DNA of 64,000 nucleotides, taken from Liolophura sinensis (taxonomy: Eukaryota > Mollusca > Polyplacophora > Chitonida > Chitonidae). The translations under genes and the position numbers were made by a program. The stretch spans positions 26,917,501 through 26,981,500 of the forward strand of contig NC_088303.1 of NCBI RefSeq assembly GCF_032854445.1, read 5' to 3'. This document shows positions 46,877-59,500 of this stretch, in pieces. Numbering within the stretch: position 1 is the stretch's first letter; every line of letters starts with the position of its first letter. The notes beneath the pieces were generated by a model that did not search any database, had not been told where the DNA came from, and worked only from the letters and a program-made list of their open reading frames with translations.

Positions 46877-47033
46877 TTTACCCTTGTCTCTCTTCCTTCA
46901 ACATCCCGTGTCACATTTTCGACTTCGGACACAGCCAAGTCTGCCGAACTTGTGCTAGTTATAAGATCTTTGCTCCTCATCTCAAAAGAAACTATGTTTG
47001 CTTCGGTATTCTCTTAAGCAAAGTCACGAAATT
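46877..47033 (-). pseudogene. NTF2-like copy C: third exon with an in-frame stop
   Basis: Acceptor TATTCTTCTAG and donor GTAAA|GTAAGT are intact. The frame fixed by both neighbours reads EFRDFA, a TAA at codon 7, then ENTEANIVSFEMRSKDL and SADLAVSEVENVTRDVEG. It aligns along its length with copy A exon 3 (DIAVDWIKF... corresponds to DLAVSEVEN...). Except for the stop it looks coding, with one codon more than copy A. Confidence 0.8.
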
Positions 47034-48339
47034 CTAGAAGAATACAAATATAACATTAATATTACGCCGCATTTAGATGCATGTGCTATTTCATTCCACG
47101 TGGTACCGGAGTGCAGTAGAGCGGTTCAGTAAGTAAATCCGATCAAAACTGGTTTTGGACTAAACTTATTTAAAGTTATTTATCTCGATAGTTCTACTGA
47201 TTATGTGGTTTGTGAAAAGAATAATAGTGCACAACTTTATACATTTTACAGACGAGACACCTTTTTGTGAGTTACAGTAAACGAAAGTTGAAAGCCTATG
47301 GTTTGATGGTATCGTGCACAAGTTGTTTAGTCCTATTTCTTCATTAACCTGACCTTGGACAGTGAATACCTCACTGTTGCCGAGGACTTTAATGACAATA
47401 ATAACACGCCAGTTTCGCGGACCTTGAAGACAACTCGATTTCAGTAGTCAGATATCTAACTAGGCAACCAGTTTTATTTATCTATACCGGGTGTCTTTTT
47501 TACAGTAAAGGAACGACGGACAAAATTCAGAAGCTAAGCGTTTGTGTACCGAAGAAGTTTCTGAAGGAGAGGGCTATCATTTCGATAAATAATGTCATTA
47601 AATGTTGTCTAACATGATCCAGTATGTCTTTTTTACCATTAGCGACAAAGGAGTTTGGTCTCAAACATTCTTCATTGCTCCAGGCAGCTAAATGTGACTT
47701 CGACAAGAGGCTGGATTAAAATATAATTGATCAGGCCATGAAGAAAATAATTATTTAACAAAAAAGTGATAAACTTTTCAGAAATTTTTGGCTTGGTCAG
47801 GAAAATGTGACTACACAAGTGATAGTGTTGTGTAAATAATTAGGCGAGACAAGCGATGGCTGCTGCTTAAGTCGTACATTCTTCCCAACACAGACTGAAG
47901 ATTGTATATCCGGACGATGTGTTTGTTGAAGCAGCACAGGAACGAGAGTTAAAAAGAAACAAGCGGAAATTGACTGATCAGATATCGCTCAGACATACAT
48001 GTGTTAGAAATCATGTAGTTTCTAAATTAAACCTTGATACAGATGGTACAGATTTAGAAGTTCAGATACTGAATTTTGTTCTTGTGAAACACACAAAATA
48101 CACCACTATAACGTGTTACAGCATACATGTATGTACTGGGTAAAAGCCGAAACAGCAATTACGTACTGTATATAGACACTAATCACTCAAAGCAGATTCC
48201 CTTACTGTACTACATTTAATTGATAAGTATGAATGCTAATCTACCTCCACAACCTATTATCTATTATAGTAGATGTTAGCAATAGAGCTAGAAGATTTCT
48301 TTATTGATTTATTTGTTGAGTTATTTATTAACTAAATTT
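47034..48339. other. Intron-like sequence of copy C; nothing else seen
   Basis: No coding frame, SINE or tandem repeat could be supported here. Confidence 0.45.
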
Positions 48340-48475
48340 ATTATTATTTTCTTGCTTGGTGTTTTTACGCCGCATTCAAGAATATTTCACTTATAAGGCG
48401 GCGGCCCGTAATATAGTGGGAAGAAACCGGACAGAAACCGGGAGAAATCCACGACCAGCCGCAGATTGCGACAGT
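48340..48475 (-). repeat. SINE family 1, tail part
   Basis: GGTGTTTTTACGCCGCATTC, TATTTCACTTATAAGGCGGC, then AGAAACCGGACAGAAACCGG and ATCCACGACCAGCCGCAGAT. Confidence 0.85.
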
Positions 48476-48906
48476 AGGAGGAAACATATTTCCGACATTT
48501 TCAAACTGAGGGTACAGTATTCCTGCACCATACACAAAAGTGCATTTCCGCTTTATGGTAATACGTTCCAGATGAAATTTTACGCAGTTGTATTTGATAT
48601 GCAAAGGACAGACATTATAGACTCTTTTGTTTACTATATTTTTAAACCATTTAGAAATCAAGTAAGAGAGAATCTTTTGGAAAATGTTGAACCAAATTTT
48701 CAGAAAATTCTTTACTTTTGCCTATACTAGAAATGCAATGGCTGTTTCTCACACTCTACATTCTTCCCACCACAGACTGTAGATTATATATCTGGACAAT
48801 ATGTTTGATGACGAAGTAGAGAAGTAGAGTGTTTGAAAATAGAACACAAGCTAAGAACAACTGACTGATCAGACATCGCTCAGTCCTGCATGTGTCAAGG
48901 CATTAT

Positions 48907-49048
48907 CTTCTTTTCCGATCATGGCGGGATGTCCTGGTGCCAACACTCTGGCCTTTTTTGTATATTTCCAGTGTTTGGTCAACAAAATTCCCCGTTGCAG
49001 CACTCTCGGTCAAGGCTTGAACTATTTCATCCATCTTCGTCTGCCATT
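48907..49048 (-). pseudogene. NTF2-like copy C: second exon, frameshifted and donor lost
   Basis: Acceptor AATGTTATACAG is intact. The frame reads EWQTKMDEIVQALTESAATG, NFVDQTLEIY, after which two bases are missing relative to copy A (142 against 144 nt). In the shifted frame ARVLAPGHPAMIGKE follows, matching copy A VKFFPPGHPVILGKE. The donor is AAG|ATAATG instead of GTAAAG. It cannot be spliced or translated as in copy A. Confidence 0.85.
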
Positions 49049-49090
49049 CTGTATAACATTTAACACATTTTATGTATTTATTTATTTGTT

Positions 49091-49365
49091 TGAGGGGCCT
49101 CCGTGGCTCAGTCCGTTAGCGCGCTAGCGCAGCGTAATGACCCAGAAGCATCTCACCAATGCGGTCGCTGTGAGTTCAAGTCCAGCTCATGCTGGCTTCC
49201 TCTCCGGCCGTAAGTGGGAAGGTCTGCCAGCAACCTGCGGATGGTCGTGGGTTTCCCCCGGGCCCTGCCCGGTTTCCTCCCACCATAATGCTGGCCGCCG
49301 TTGTATAAGTGAAATATTCTTGAGTACGGCGTAAAACACCAATCAAATAAATAAATAAATAAATA
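49091..49365 (+). repeat. SINE family 1, full length
   Basis: Reference copy in this window: tRNA head with A box (GTGGCTCAGTCCGTTAGCGC) and B box (GTGAGTTCAAGTCC), body CTTCCTCTCCGGCCG... CCCGGTTTCCTCCCACCATA, then GAGTACGGCGTAAAACACC and an (AAAT)n tail. Confidence 0.95.
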
Positions 49366-49447
49366 ATTTGTTTGATTGCTGTTTTACGCCATACTCAAGA
49401 ATATTTCACTTATACGACGGCGACCAACATTATGGTGGGAGAATCAT
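49366..49447 (-). repeat. SINE family 1 tail, inverted against the previous copy
   Basis: TTGATTGCTGTTTTACGCCA through ACGGCGACCAACATTATGG. The two copies meet tail to tail. Confidence 0.85.
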
Positions 49448-49449
49448 AA

Positions 49450-50390
49450 TTCTTCCCTATGTTTTGGAAGGCATTTAATATGACATTTTAGAATATATCT
49501 CAGTGTCTGATTAGTTCAGGGGTTTGAAATGAATCTACACACATGTAGTTACCAACATAATTTCTAACACTGTTAGGACGTGTGACATGGCCACTGCATG
49601 ATCGGTTTAATTAGTGAAAGACATAGACGTTTTACAAGAAGAATCCGCTGAACTTAACTTAATGTTCTTGTATGTTAAATGTGATTGCAACACAGTATTC
49701 TGAGTAATTCTAGACAAGTGACGTCAAATAAATGGTACAACATTAAACCCCAAGCACGCACTCACTCAAATAAATATCATTTAATATCGCCGCACTTTTT
49801 TTACCTAGTTCTGCTTAAGCCATGGCGCTAGGAGGCGTGTAATTGGCTACTATTTATGGATTTACATGAACAGTTAGAATAAAACCGTAATTTATGTAAA
49901 CTAACAAGAGACCGTATTTCACCGGTTACGTGTGACCATTTACCAGCTATCACACTGTTGTCGCTCCTCTGGTTTTATTCTCTATGCTGTACGTCTTCAA
50001 TTATGTTATTTGATCAGCGGCTTCAAGATAATTAATCAGATATATCAGGACAATAAGCATTCATGTGCTTCTGGTTTTAGCCGACAGGATGGGAATTGCG
50101 CAGTTGCACTTCAGGATACATTTAAATTTTGATGCCGAGGTACTCTGGGTGTGTCATGTTATTTTGGAACGTTGTATGCGCCATAAAAATCGTCATTTTG
50201 TGAAGTGATGATTAAAAATGGATTAAATGCAGACCTTTTTTATACGAAGCAAAGACGAAACCCTGTGTCATGACTGCAGTGATAACACTCGAACTTGAAC
50301 GATTTGAACAGTTTGTACACTTTATGAATGAACAACATTATCCGATCCTTAATCCTTAAAACATATGAAGGAAAGCCTCCTTTCCCTCTA
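49450..50390. other. No gene seen
   Basis: A block at 49925-50020 (TATCACACTGTTGTCGCTCC...TCTATGCTGTACGTCTTCAA) also occurs at 45645-45740 and, more diverged, at 52830-52885, and belongs to the duplicated units. Confidence 0.55.
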
Positions 50391-50460
50391 CTTAAATATA
50401 CACTAACAGAGACAGAAAATGAGTTACTACGACGCAAAAAGGAATTGGCCAATAGCGTAT
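50391..50460 (-). pseudogene. Relic of the sequence just upstream of exon 1, copy C
   Basis: It matches the bases preceding the start codon of copy A (34885-34940): GACAGAAAATGAGTTACTAC and GCAAAAAGGAATT. The sequence that should encode the signal peptide is absent next to it, so copy C has lost its first coding exon. Confidence 0.6.
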
Positions 50461-51879
50461 GCAACACCTATCTAAAGAAACCGGTTCCAAGCACACGTAG
50501 AAGTTATACATGTACACCAGTAGAAGGTGCCTCCACTTTTCATTTTTATACATATACATGTAGTTAACTATAAACCAGTTAAACATCTTACTCCCGTTCC
50601 CTACATTTAAAGGTAGATTCACATACATGTTTTTTGTATGATGTTGTAGCAGAAAGTTTGATGATAAACTAGATTGACGTTTAAATAATTTACGCATTAA
50701 GAGCAACATAACTAACTAATGTATGAATCAGGAACATTTCAAATAGGCTGGATAGTACGAACTCATAATTCAGCTGAGACAACGAGCAGCAGGCAATCTC
50801 TTACGGTATGAATTTGTACTGAAATATCGCATTTTCTTCTTTTATCTGTACAAGAAGCCATATCAGTATCAAATCAATAAACGTTTCGTAATTTACCTGT
50901 TACCTGTTGATACGTGCCTCTGTCTGGACGTAGTGCCTTGTGTTATGGTGACAGATGCTCCGCAACCCGTCAGGGCCATAAAATAATGCTGACTTCTAGC
51001 AGAGACCAAATCTCGTCTTCATTGCATTATACTGAGAGCTATTCACTACTGAATTTTGGAATTTCCCTCTATCTAATCAGACATTCGGTTTAATACTTTT
51101 GCACAGAAAGTGGAGCTGTCTGATGGCTCAGGTGATTCTCTGGAATCTATGAATCTCTGGCACTCTGCTTCATGATTGTGTCTAATTCCGCTAATGACCC
51201 GGCGCTTGGGGATATATATTCATCGTGCTGAATTAGATCGCCACATTGGGTATATGAACAGTTGCAATCAAAGCGCAACTGACATACATATTTTATTAAC
51301 TTTACTAGCATGGTACACGATTTTAATACTTACTTCACTCGTTCACCTTTATCTTACCTTTTGTCTTTCAAACATCACTGAAAACTGTTGACTGTTTCTC
51401 TTTGCATGATTCCCTCCTAATGTCGTGCTTTATGTACTTTCCTAGTTCTTTGGTGTTTTGAACGTGGTTTTGGAAATTTACCTGGCGATTACTGACCTGG
51501 AACGTCCAAATTAGCTATACGAACTATTAAAATGGTAACATATTTAAATCAACTGGCTACTGAAGTTTGGAGTTTCCGCAATACATTTTATCACATTCGT
51601 ATTTCACGCCATACACGAGATTAGTTCTTGTACATGTATATCTGGGCGAACAGACTTACGGCGTCAGGAGAAAGACCCTGGTTTGTTCAGTCGCTATAAC
51701 TGAAGCCCTGGTGTAGGGCCAGTGTCGAATCTGGTGGTGGAAATCGAACTCCTGTTTCTAGAAAACAAATACTAGATGGCCGGATTTGACTCGGTCATAT
51801 TCAGTATAAAGTTATTAATTAAGTCCTGCGATAAGGACGAAACTTCGGTTTGGTCCTTAATCTAAACTATTAAGTATTT

Positions 51880-54210
51880 AGGAAAATCCTGAAATTCAAG
51901 AAAACCGATGTTTGGTCTTTATCGAGGTTGTTTCAGCTATGTCGTTAGTGAAGGATATTTTCCTTGCAGCTATACACATGATAATTTTGGACAGGTGTAA
52001 CGGATAGGAGACTTCGTGACGAATGGATTGGTGTCCTGTCTTTAACACGTTGTACTTACATTGGATGCACTTTTGGAGAAATAGCTGTTGACATGGAATT
52101 AGTTTTACAAGATTACCTGCAACAATGACAATACAAGGCAACACGTTGAAAGATCTGAAAATGTTAGCACAATATAACTTTGCTATCATTTCTTCTCATA
52201 TATGAACCTGTCTTAATTACTGAAAAAAATTAAAACTTTGTGAAGACTTTAGATAAATTGCAATTTATTTCCACTGGATTATAAATGATGGTACAATAAA
52301 TGCAACAAATTAAACACAGTGCAGCAGATGTTCCCACATATAGCTCTAGGGAAGCTATACGGTACGGTACTTATCATCTTATCACATAATGACACCAAAC
52401 ATATCCTAACTGGTTTTAACCTCGTATATGTTAACGTTTTACACTGTGGACACTATACATGTCCATCAATTATATAAAGCGTCTTCTTTATTTAAAGGAT
52501 ACTTGCTTATATCATAAATTATATTTTTTTAACGCAACTGTGTACAGATTGGTAGACTATGTATTTAAAGTATCTGTGTTATATTAATTAAGGTTTGCGA
52601 AACTTGTTTTAGTTAATTTTAGAAGTCCTCGACTAATTTGTTACTCACTTAGCGCCTCGTAAATTATTTTTTGTGTGTTAAATGTGATGACGATACAGCA
52701 TTTTGAGTAATTTTAGACCGGTGACGTCTAATAAATTGTAATTGCTCCATTTTATAACTAATTGTTCCAGGGATGAGAGCGTAACTGGGATAAGTGATAA
52801 CTAACGTAAGCTGACTGATTTTACCAGTTACGAGTGACCATTTGCAACTATTACCACTGCAGTTGCTGCTCCGGCTTTACTGTATGTTGTGACGCCCTAT
52901 GTAACACGTTGTGTTTGTTTCATTGTTGTGCTCGTTGAATAGAAGGGGTCGGTTCGATGATAAGCAGGTCAGCGTTTCAGATAGATCTGGGGATAGTTTA
53001 CGTCCTGTGTAAATTACATTTAGCCAGATTGATCTTTCTGGATGCTCACTGCCAATGTATATGTTTATGTATAATAAATAGGTCGACATTTCGAGAATCA
53101 ACCATGATTTGTTGCAAATATGTCCACCGAAACTAGAGGATTCCAATGTGTTGTTCAAGTTTATACAGTCCGGCTCGCAAGGGTTAGTATGCAGTCGAAG
53201 TGAGCAGTTTATAACTTCAGTTCGCCTGCCGAGTAAGTCCATTTGGAAAGGTTGTGGGAAGATTTTTGTTGTGAGAGCGATTAGGATTATCTGATGCAGA
53301 CATTTTGAAAGCTATATTTTAGTTCCTCGCCCACTTTTCTTGTGTTTGAATCTTTTGGAGTGAGATTTTATTGCTCAACGTCTTTTTGCACTGTGGCGTA
53401 CTTTCTGTTCTACGTATTCCAATTTTTACTTAAGCTCTGGAGATCACCCTGGAGTAATGCAGATAAATGGTAACCCCATAGATGTTGCTAACTGGAAATT
53501 CACACAGCTCATATAGAAACTGCTTGGATAAGAATTGAAGAACGATGTGCTTTTTTGATTTAACAAAATCTGTGACCTGTTATGGTAAACACTGAAATAA
53601 TTTTGTAAGATAAATCTCTGTTAGGTATAATAGTAAAGAAAAACCCAAAGTTGAGATGACCTTGAACGGATTGTGTATCTGAGCGCATTGTTCATCGGTG
53701 GGAAGTTTTTAAGATGCCACATACTGTTAACGCCTGAGTTTGTTTTTAGTTGCACAACTGTTCATTTTCCTTAAGGTACTTGTTGTAGTTTGGTGGTAAA
53801 GCTTCACGATCACGGTCAATCGAGGCTTGTATGGGAATTTATACATTTTTGGAAATCCAGTAGAGTAATGGCATATGAATGTGAAAGGAAAGCACTAAAA
53901 TACTCAATTTTTTTTTCAGAATAACCTCAGCCGGCTTTCACCAAACTCCCTATAAGATCAGTTAGCCCAAAATGGAATGTTTCTAGAACAAACTTATGAA
54001 GTAAACAGTTTTATGAAACCTGTCCTGGTGCTTTATAAAATAGTCCTTCAGTGTATGTGCATGAGTGTTCTGCAAGGAGTTGATAAAAATATAATAACTC
54101 TGACGGACGAGTATAACGTTGATAAGAGCTTTGTCCGCTGGGACGATACTTTCCCTGATGACCAGGAAGTATCTCTTGCACGGCACTTATTTTGCTGCCG
54201 GAATTAATGA
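51880..54210. repeat. Segmental duplication, partner of 35040-36670
   Basis: Same order of blocks as the partner, including the mutated 5' non-coding exon donor (near 51923) and the terminal block 54000-54210. It is longer than its partner because of sequence at ~52650-53990 that has no counterpart there. A minus-strand frame at 52877-53242 was not judged coding. Confidence 0.75.
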
Positions 54211-54240
54211 CTGTTTTTAATAACAGGTTACAAGTCAAAT

Positions 54241-54325
54241 GGGAGTCTCCGTGGCCTAGTGGTTAGCGTGCTAGCAAATCAGAATAACCCAGGAGCCGTT
54301 CAGCGGTACTGGCCTCGGACCCCCA
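54241..54325 (+). repeat. SINE family 1-like tRNA head
   Basis: TCTCCGTGGCCTAGTGGTTAG is a good A box; the B-box side is degenerate. Confidence 0.6.
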
Positions 54326-54779
54326 TTAATTTTCCATAAGCGACAATGTTAACGTCTAGCGCTGTAGCTCAGTCCCAAACATTCCGTGGCCAATAAGCTT
54401 TGGTACATACCTGGCCCAGCCTGTGAGAAAGAAGCCATAAAAATCTTGACATAGGTTGACCTTTGGTCCTTTCCATGCCGGCAGCTGGGAGGCGTGCCTA
54501 GCAACGCCAAGGGGACGTCACTCGCAGCCTCATCACTACCTCATACCTTGTGTCCTCTCGCCCAGAATTTCAAACTTTCATCAATAAAGCTCATACCTCC
54601 TCAAAGTTTAGACCGTTTCCAGCATTTTAATACCAAGCATGCACCTGTGCACCAAAAATGGACGCCTGGGAGCAAAAAAAGACTTTATACCCTAAAATTC
54701 ACAGAACTACAATCGTCCCTACCGAAAAACGGAAGCTGTAATGGGGGTCTGTGTCTTACTACCACTGTCCAGCTTATAT

Positions 54780-54900
54780 GCTGACTTCATTTCCGGTCGT
54801 ACGTTTAAAGCCATGTCAGCAGTCCGCGGATGGTAGTGGGGTTTTCGCCGTCGTATAAGTGAAATATTCTTGAGTACGCCGTAAAACTTCAGTATAATAA
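54780..54900 (+). repeat. SINE family 1, 3' part
   Basis: TTCATTTCCGGTCGTACGTT, GCGGATGGTAGTGGG, then CGTCGTATAAGTGAAATATT and an (AAT)n tail. Confidence 0.75.
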
Positions 54901-54994
54901 TAATAATGATAATAATAAACATAATAATAATGATGCCAAGATATCTGTACATCTCTACAAGCCGGAAGGGTACTCGAACTCATTAACATCCTTC

Positions 54995-55330
54995 ACTGCA
55001 GCTTCCGCTTCGGGGGCGGTAGATGCACGGCCAATCCAGGACCTTAAAAGAAGTTGTAACTTCCTCGCTTGGCGTTCAACATGAAGGGGATAGTGCAACC
55101 CTGGTTGATCCGTATCAGTATAATCGCGCGGGCAAGACGCCTTAATTGCCTTCCACAAGTTGTCTCAGTGAAGCAGCACTAGATAAAAGGGCGGTCGAAA
55201 TCGGTGCTGCAACAAGGAGCCACATAACATGCACTCTAAGGACCCCTTCGTCGTCATATGACTGAAAAATTGTCAAGCACAGCGTTAAACACCAAGCACT
55301 CACCCACTCACTCACTCACTCACTAACTCA
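54995..55330 (+). repeat. SINE family 2, nearly full length
   Basis: It lacks the first half of the tRNA head. Body AACTTCCTCGCTTGGCGTTC through GTCATATGACTGAAAAATTG and an (ACTC)n tail. Confidence 0.9.
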
Positions 55331-55559
55331 CCTTTAACTGCATTAGAATAATTAGAGACTTTAAAGCGATAGATCTAATATATTGCAGGAATATGACAGG
55401 TTTCCGCTCAAGATAACGCTGCATGGCCGCCGTCGTATACGTGAAACACCAATCAAATAAATTCTTAAATTAAGCCATTCTTCGTAGTGCCTATTATAAA
55501 AACTCAGAGTAGATACATTGTACCACCCCCGAGACAAATTAGCAACATATTGTCATGAT

Positions 55560-55920
55560 AGCCACAGGCTTAACAGCACTTATTTGCTATGAGATGACGT
55601 GAAATGAAAAACTGTTCAGGTACATACATGATACAAACGGTTTCAATGGGGGTAAAAATATTAATATGTATATCTGGGTAAAAACTCATTTTAAAGGAGC
55701 CAGTAGTACCTTGTTTATCGTTTATGTTCATCCGTTTTCCTTTATAATATATTAAAGTTTATGATTACAACTTCAATTTAAGGAGTGTCGTGACAGCCAC
55801 TGCTTATCTGACTTATTTGCAGTTGTTACTAAAAAGGAAAAATCATCTTGAAATAAAATCCACTAGTCTATCAGTATGCATGGCGTTCAACAAGAAATAA
55901 ATAAATACATAAATAAATGC
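55560..55920. repeat. Duplicated block, partner of 39960-40440
   Basis: See the partner for shared motifs. It lies in what would be intron 1 of copy D. Confidence 0.8.
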
Positions 55921-55929
55921 ATAACACAA

Positions 55930-56055
55930 GACTGCGGATTATCGTGGCTTTCCCCCGGCCTGTGCCCGGTTTCCTGCCACCATAATGGTGGCTGCCGTCG
56001 TATAACTGAAATATTCTTGAGTACGGCGTAAAACACTAATGAAATAAATAAACAA
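55930..56055 (+). repeat. SINE family 1, 3' part
   Basis: GACTGCGGATTATCGTGGCT, CCGGTTTCCTGCCACCATAA and GAGTACGGCGTAAAACAC. A shorter tail piece lies at 55415-55465. Confidence 0.85.
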
Positions 56056-56461
56056 ATAATTTAAAGCTCTTCAAAATTTCAACGTAAAAAATCTCAAAAT
56101 AAGCGATTGGCTTGTGGCCTGCCATGCACACAAGGCACGGAAACAAGTTAAAAATACCGCTGTTAAAACAGCATTGGCGTGCCTTAAGCAGGTATTTTGG
56201 TTTTCAAAAATAGGTATATTACACTATATATCGGCGTTCAAAACTGCATCAGATAGATCTTCTGGTATGCGATAATCACGGTAGGTGCAGATATAAATGG
56301 CCGTAAATGTAATGGTGGGTTCTATGGCATTTTCACCCTATAGCAAGCTTCGAAATTTTCAACCCAGAAAAACCACATGCACCAATTAAGTATGCCTAGG
56401 CTCTGTCCAAAGAAGATAAATAGACTCTTAATAAGCGCACATATAAGCAGAGTCTTTTTAC

Positions 56462-56531
56462 CTTCTTTGGCGAAGGCACTGATTGCCTCACAAAGACATC
56501 CAAGAAGGCCTGTAACCAAAATTGTCTTCAT
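56462..56531 (-). CDS. NTF2-like copy D: orphan first coding exon (signal peptide)
   Basis: It starts at ATG 56531, encodes MKTILVTGLLGCLCEAISAF then AKE, and ends at donor GAAG|GTAAAA in phase 1. It has the same length (70 nt) and 5' acceptor position (TTTCTCCTCAG|AATC) as copy A. Cleavage is likely after ISA. No exon 2, 3 or 4 of this copy was found between 50 and 56 kb. The exon could be unused, or could splice to the damaged copy C exons. Confidence 0.65.
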
Positions 56532-59500
56532 GATTCTGAGGAGAAAAAGAAGCAAAGTATGGTTACTGAGACCTATTATATGGCATAGAAAATGACAATA
56601 GGAATTTACTAAGGGTGCACGCAACAGCTTAAGCCTTCCCCAGTTACACATCTCAGGTGTGGAGAAGGTACGACAGCTGAGCATGGCGTAACCTACCTTC
56701 CCAAAAAGATAACATTTATTTGAAATTGAATTTCCGGGGTCTCGCCCGTTCATGTATGTCTGACAACACTGGGTCCCTTGCAAACTAACGCGGCGAAAAG
56801 CGTGATTTTACGTAGTTGCTAGATTGCACAAACATGCACAAACATGTAGCTATCGGCTCAACTGGGCCGTGAGCAGCTACCGTAAAATCCTCTTTCCTGA
56901 TGTGTTAGTTTACGAAAGTCCCACACCTGATCTCGCCTAAACCTTGGTCAGCTCGAAAGGCCCCTGAACTCCCTATCCGGCTTATATGAGCTGAACTTCT
57001 TTACGATAAACCAAGCAGACTCTCGAATAAATTTATTTGATTGGATTTTACAGTGTGTGTTAATATTATATAAAAATAATGAAAATATATATTATATTTT
57101 AATATTAAATTTTCAGTTTCGTATTAGAAAACAACTTGGTGTGTGTGACAGTACAACACGTACGTGACTGGAGCTGAAGTAATGGCATTTAACTATCTGC
57201 ACTCGCACTTATTACCGATTTTGTCCTTGTGACATTTTACAGGTCGACATGTATCCACATTATTGCAATGAAATGCAATTGGTAAAAAAATGGCATGCTG
57301 GATAATGGATTTGAAGGGTAATTTGTTTTACTCTTGCACCAACGCCAGCAGAATAAAGAAACTACACAGTGTCTACACAATACTGTCTCTGCAAATACAC
57401 TGCTTGGTTTCTAAAACAGAATTCCCTGTCCACTAAGCGTGAAGTCCGACATTCCTCTGTCACTGGCAAACAGTGAAAGGGCTTTCCAGGTGGATACTCG
57501 CAATATTCAAACAAGTTAAAACACAGTTTCTCATAAGAATATTTAAGAAATAATATTCACATATACATACAATGTAAATGAATTTTTTCATCAGGGTTCA
57601 TTGGTGCAAGGGAGACAACCAACATATTAGACATGATATCCACAATGTCAGATTCAAACTCCTTGAGTAATTTCAGGTTCAATAAAAAAGATAAGAATCT
57701 AAGTTGCGATTGCAACTGTGCACAGAAGCACCGTCTGTATGAGATAAACACGAATGCTACACCGTCTCTGTTTCCGGGTTATGTAGAATTAGATACATGT
57801 GTAAATATGACATAAATTGCCGGAGACCCAGAACGTTCTGCCCATATTGATCAACAAAAGTGTTATACTGACTGTAGAATTAATCGTATAACACAGTTAC
57901 AGTTAAAATGTTAACCTCTTGGATGTTGAAACTTTGTATATTGATTCTTTACTGCACAATAATGCACTAACCACGAGTTCTTTCCTGATTTGAACTTGGC
58001 CTTTTAGGGATTTGCAATTGATGACTTATGTCTTAAGCTGTTTGATAAATGCAAACATGCGCCGAATGATTGAAGATAAAGATGGGGGACGAAGAGAAGA
58101 TATTCACTGATCTATAAGACAACCGCAACCACAACACTGTCTCCGTCTTTGGATTAATCAGTGTGTATAGATTTGTAATCCGGTTAGTTAGGATTTATTT
58201 CAGCAAAACTTTGCTGAGTTATAGTGTTTTAGTCTGATGTTTGGGATTACATATATTAAATATTAACTTAGATAGTAGAAGAGGCCAGGGATGAGGCGCC
58301 ATAAATGACATTGGATCTATCTCTTATGTAGCTTAATGTTAACTTTCACAAAATGCTGCGAAAACCGAAATTCGTATGGCCAGGTTTTTGCTTGATTAGC
58401 TGAAAATATTTCCAACATAGTGAAGGCTGGGTGTTCTATGTCTGCTGTGTAGTGAATGCTCGTTAGTTTCATCGGATAAACACTCTACTGACGAGGTTCA
58501 AAAGGATTCTCAAACTTAGAGACGGAAAGATGTGACGTTTTAAGATGCCATTTCATAGCGGAACCGTACACTAGATGAATACCCAAAGTCTATTGTATAG
58601 TTCACCAAAGATCAATACACATTTAGTAAAACAAATTGGTGAGTACTCCAATCGATGCTTGGCACGACGTTAACGATATCGAGAGAATTTGTACATGTAC
58701 ATTTACCTTTAATGTCTATATGGGGTAGAAATGGAAACTTAATAAAAATTTTGTTTATATGATGATCTTCACCAGTTTACTAAAAAAAAGACTCTCAGTC
58801 TAAATGAAACTTCCATTTACAGCAAAACACATACTTATGGTTATATATGTAGAAAATCAAAAACGCCACATTTCTCGATCTTACTGAGACAGTACTGAAT
58901 GTATGCCTTTCGGTGGTATTCACAATTTTATGTCGTAGCATCTAAGGATATCATTAATGTGCACTGAGTCATCCGTGCCAGATGTTAATGGTTTTGCTAA
59001 GCTACTAATGTTAATGCCGAACAGTGTTGGCGATAGAATATTACCGTGGGATATACCCATGTTTTGCTTGTGGCAATTGGCAAACGGTCACACGTAAACC
59101 AGTGAAAACGATCGAGCTCTAAAAAGATTACGTTTGTGGTATTTTCTCCATTCACCAGTATTCATAGGAATACATAAAATATATTATTGCTTCGGGAATT
59201 GTGTGCCTAAAAGTCGTTCATAACTGAGTATCACCACCTTTAGTGGAGATTCATGAAATAAATCCGGTATTTGGAAATGGATGTTAGTTGAAGCTAATCA
59301 TTGTTCACTTTCCCTTGTAGCATACACAACTGTTCCCAGTGTTAAACATATCTATTTTTAGCACTGAACTAGTGAAAAGATGCTACCATGATGTACTTGT
59401 TTGAATTGTACGGAGTGAAAAAACATGACGTACAGCTTAAAAAAACACTCGCAGATTCCTGGCGAGCACAGACATGGAAGTTAAGCGTCAAGTCATGCTG

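Noticed and set aside
52877-53242. 121-codon minus-strand frame
   Set aside because: It lies in a part of the duplicated flank without counterpart in the partner, and shows no domain.
36484-54207. Similar plus-strand frames at 36484-36672 and 53977-54207 as a conserved small gene
   Set aside because: The similarity is explained by the segmental duplication; their starts and ends differ and frame is not preserved across gaps.
56322-56783. 153-codon minus-strand frame taken as a whole gene
   Set aside because: Only 56462-56531 matches the signal-peptide exon of copy A; the rest runs into the intron and upstream sequence.
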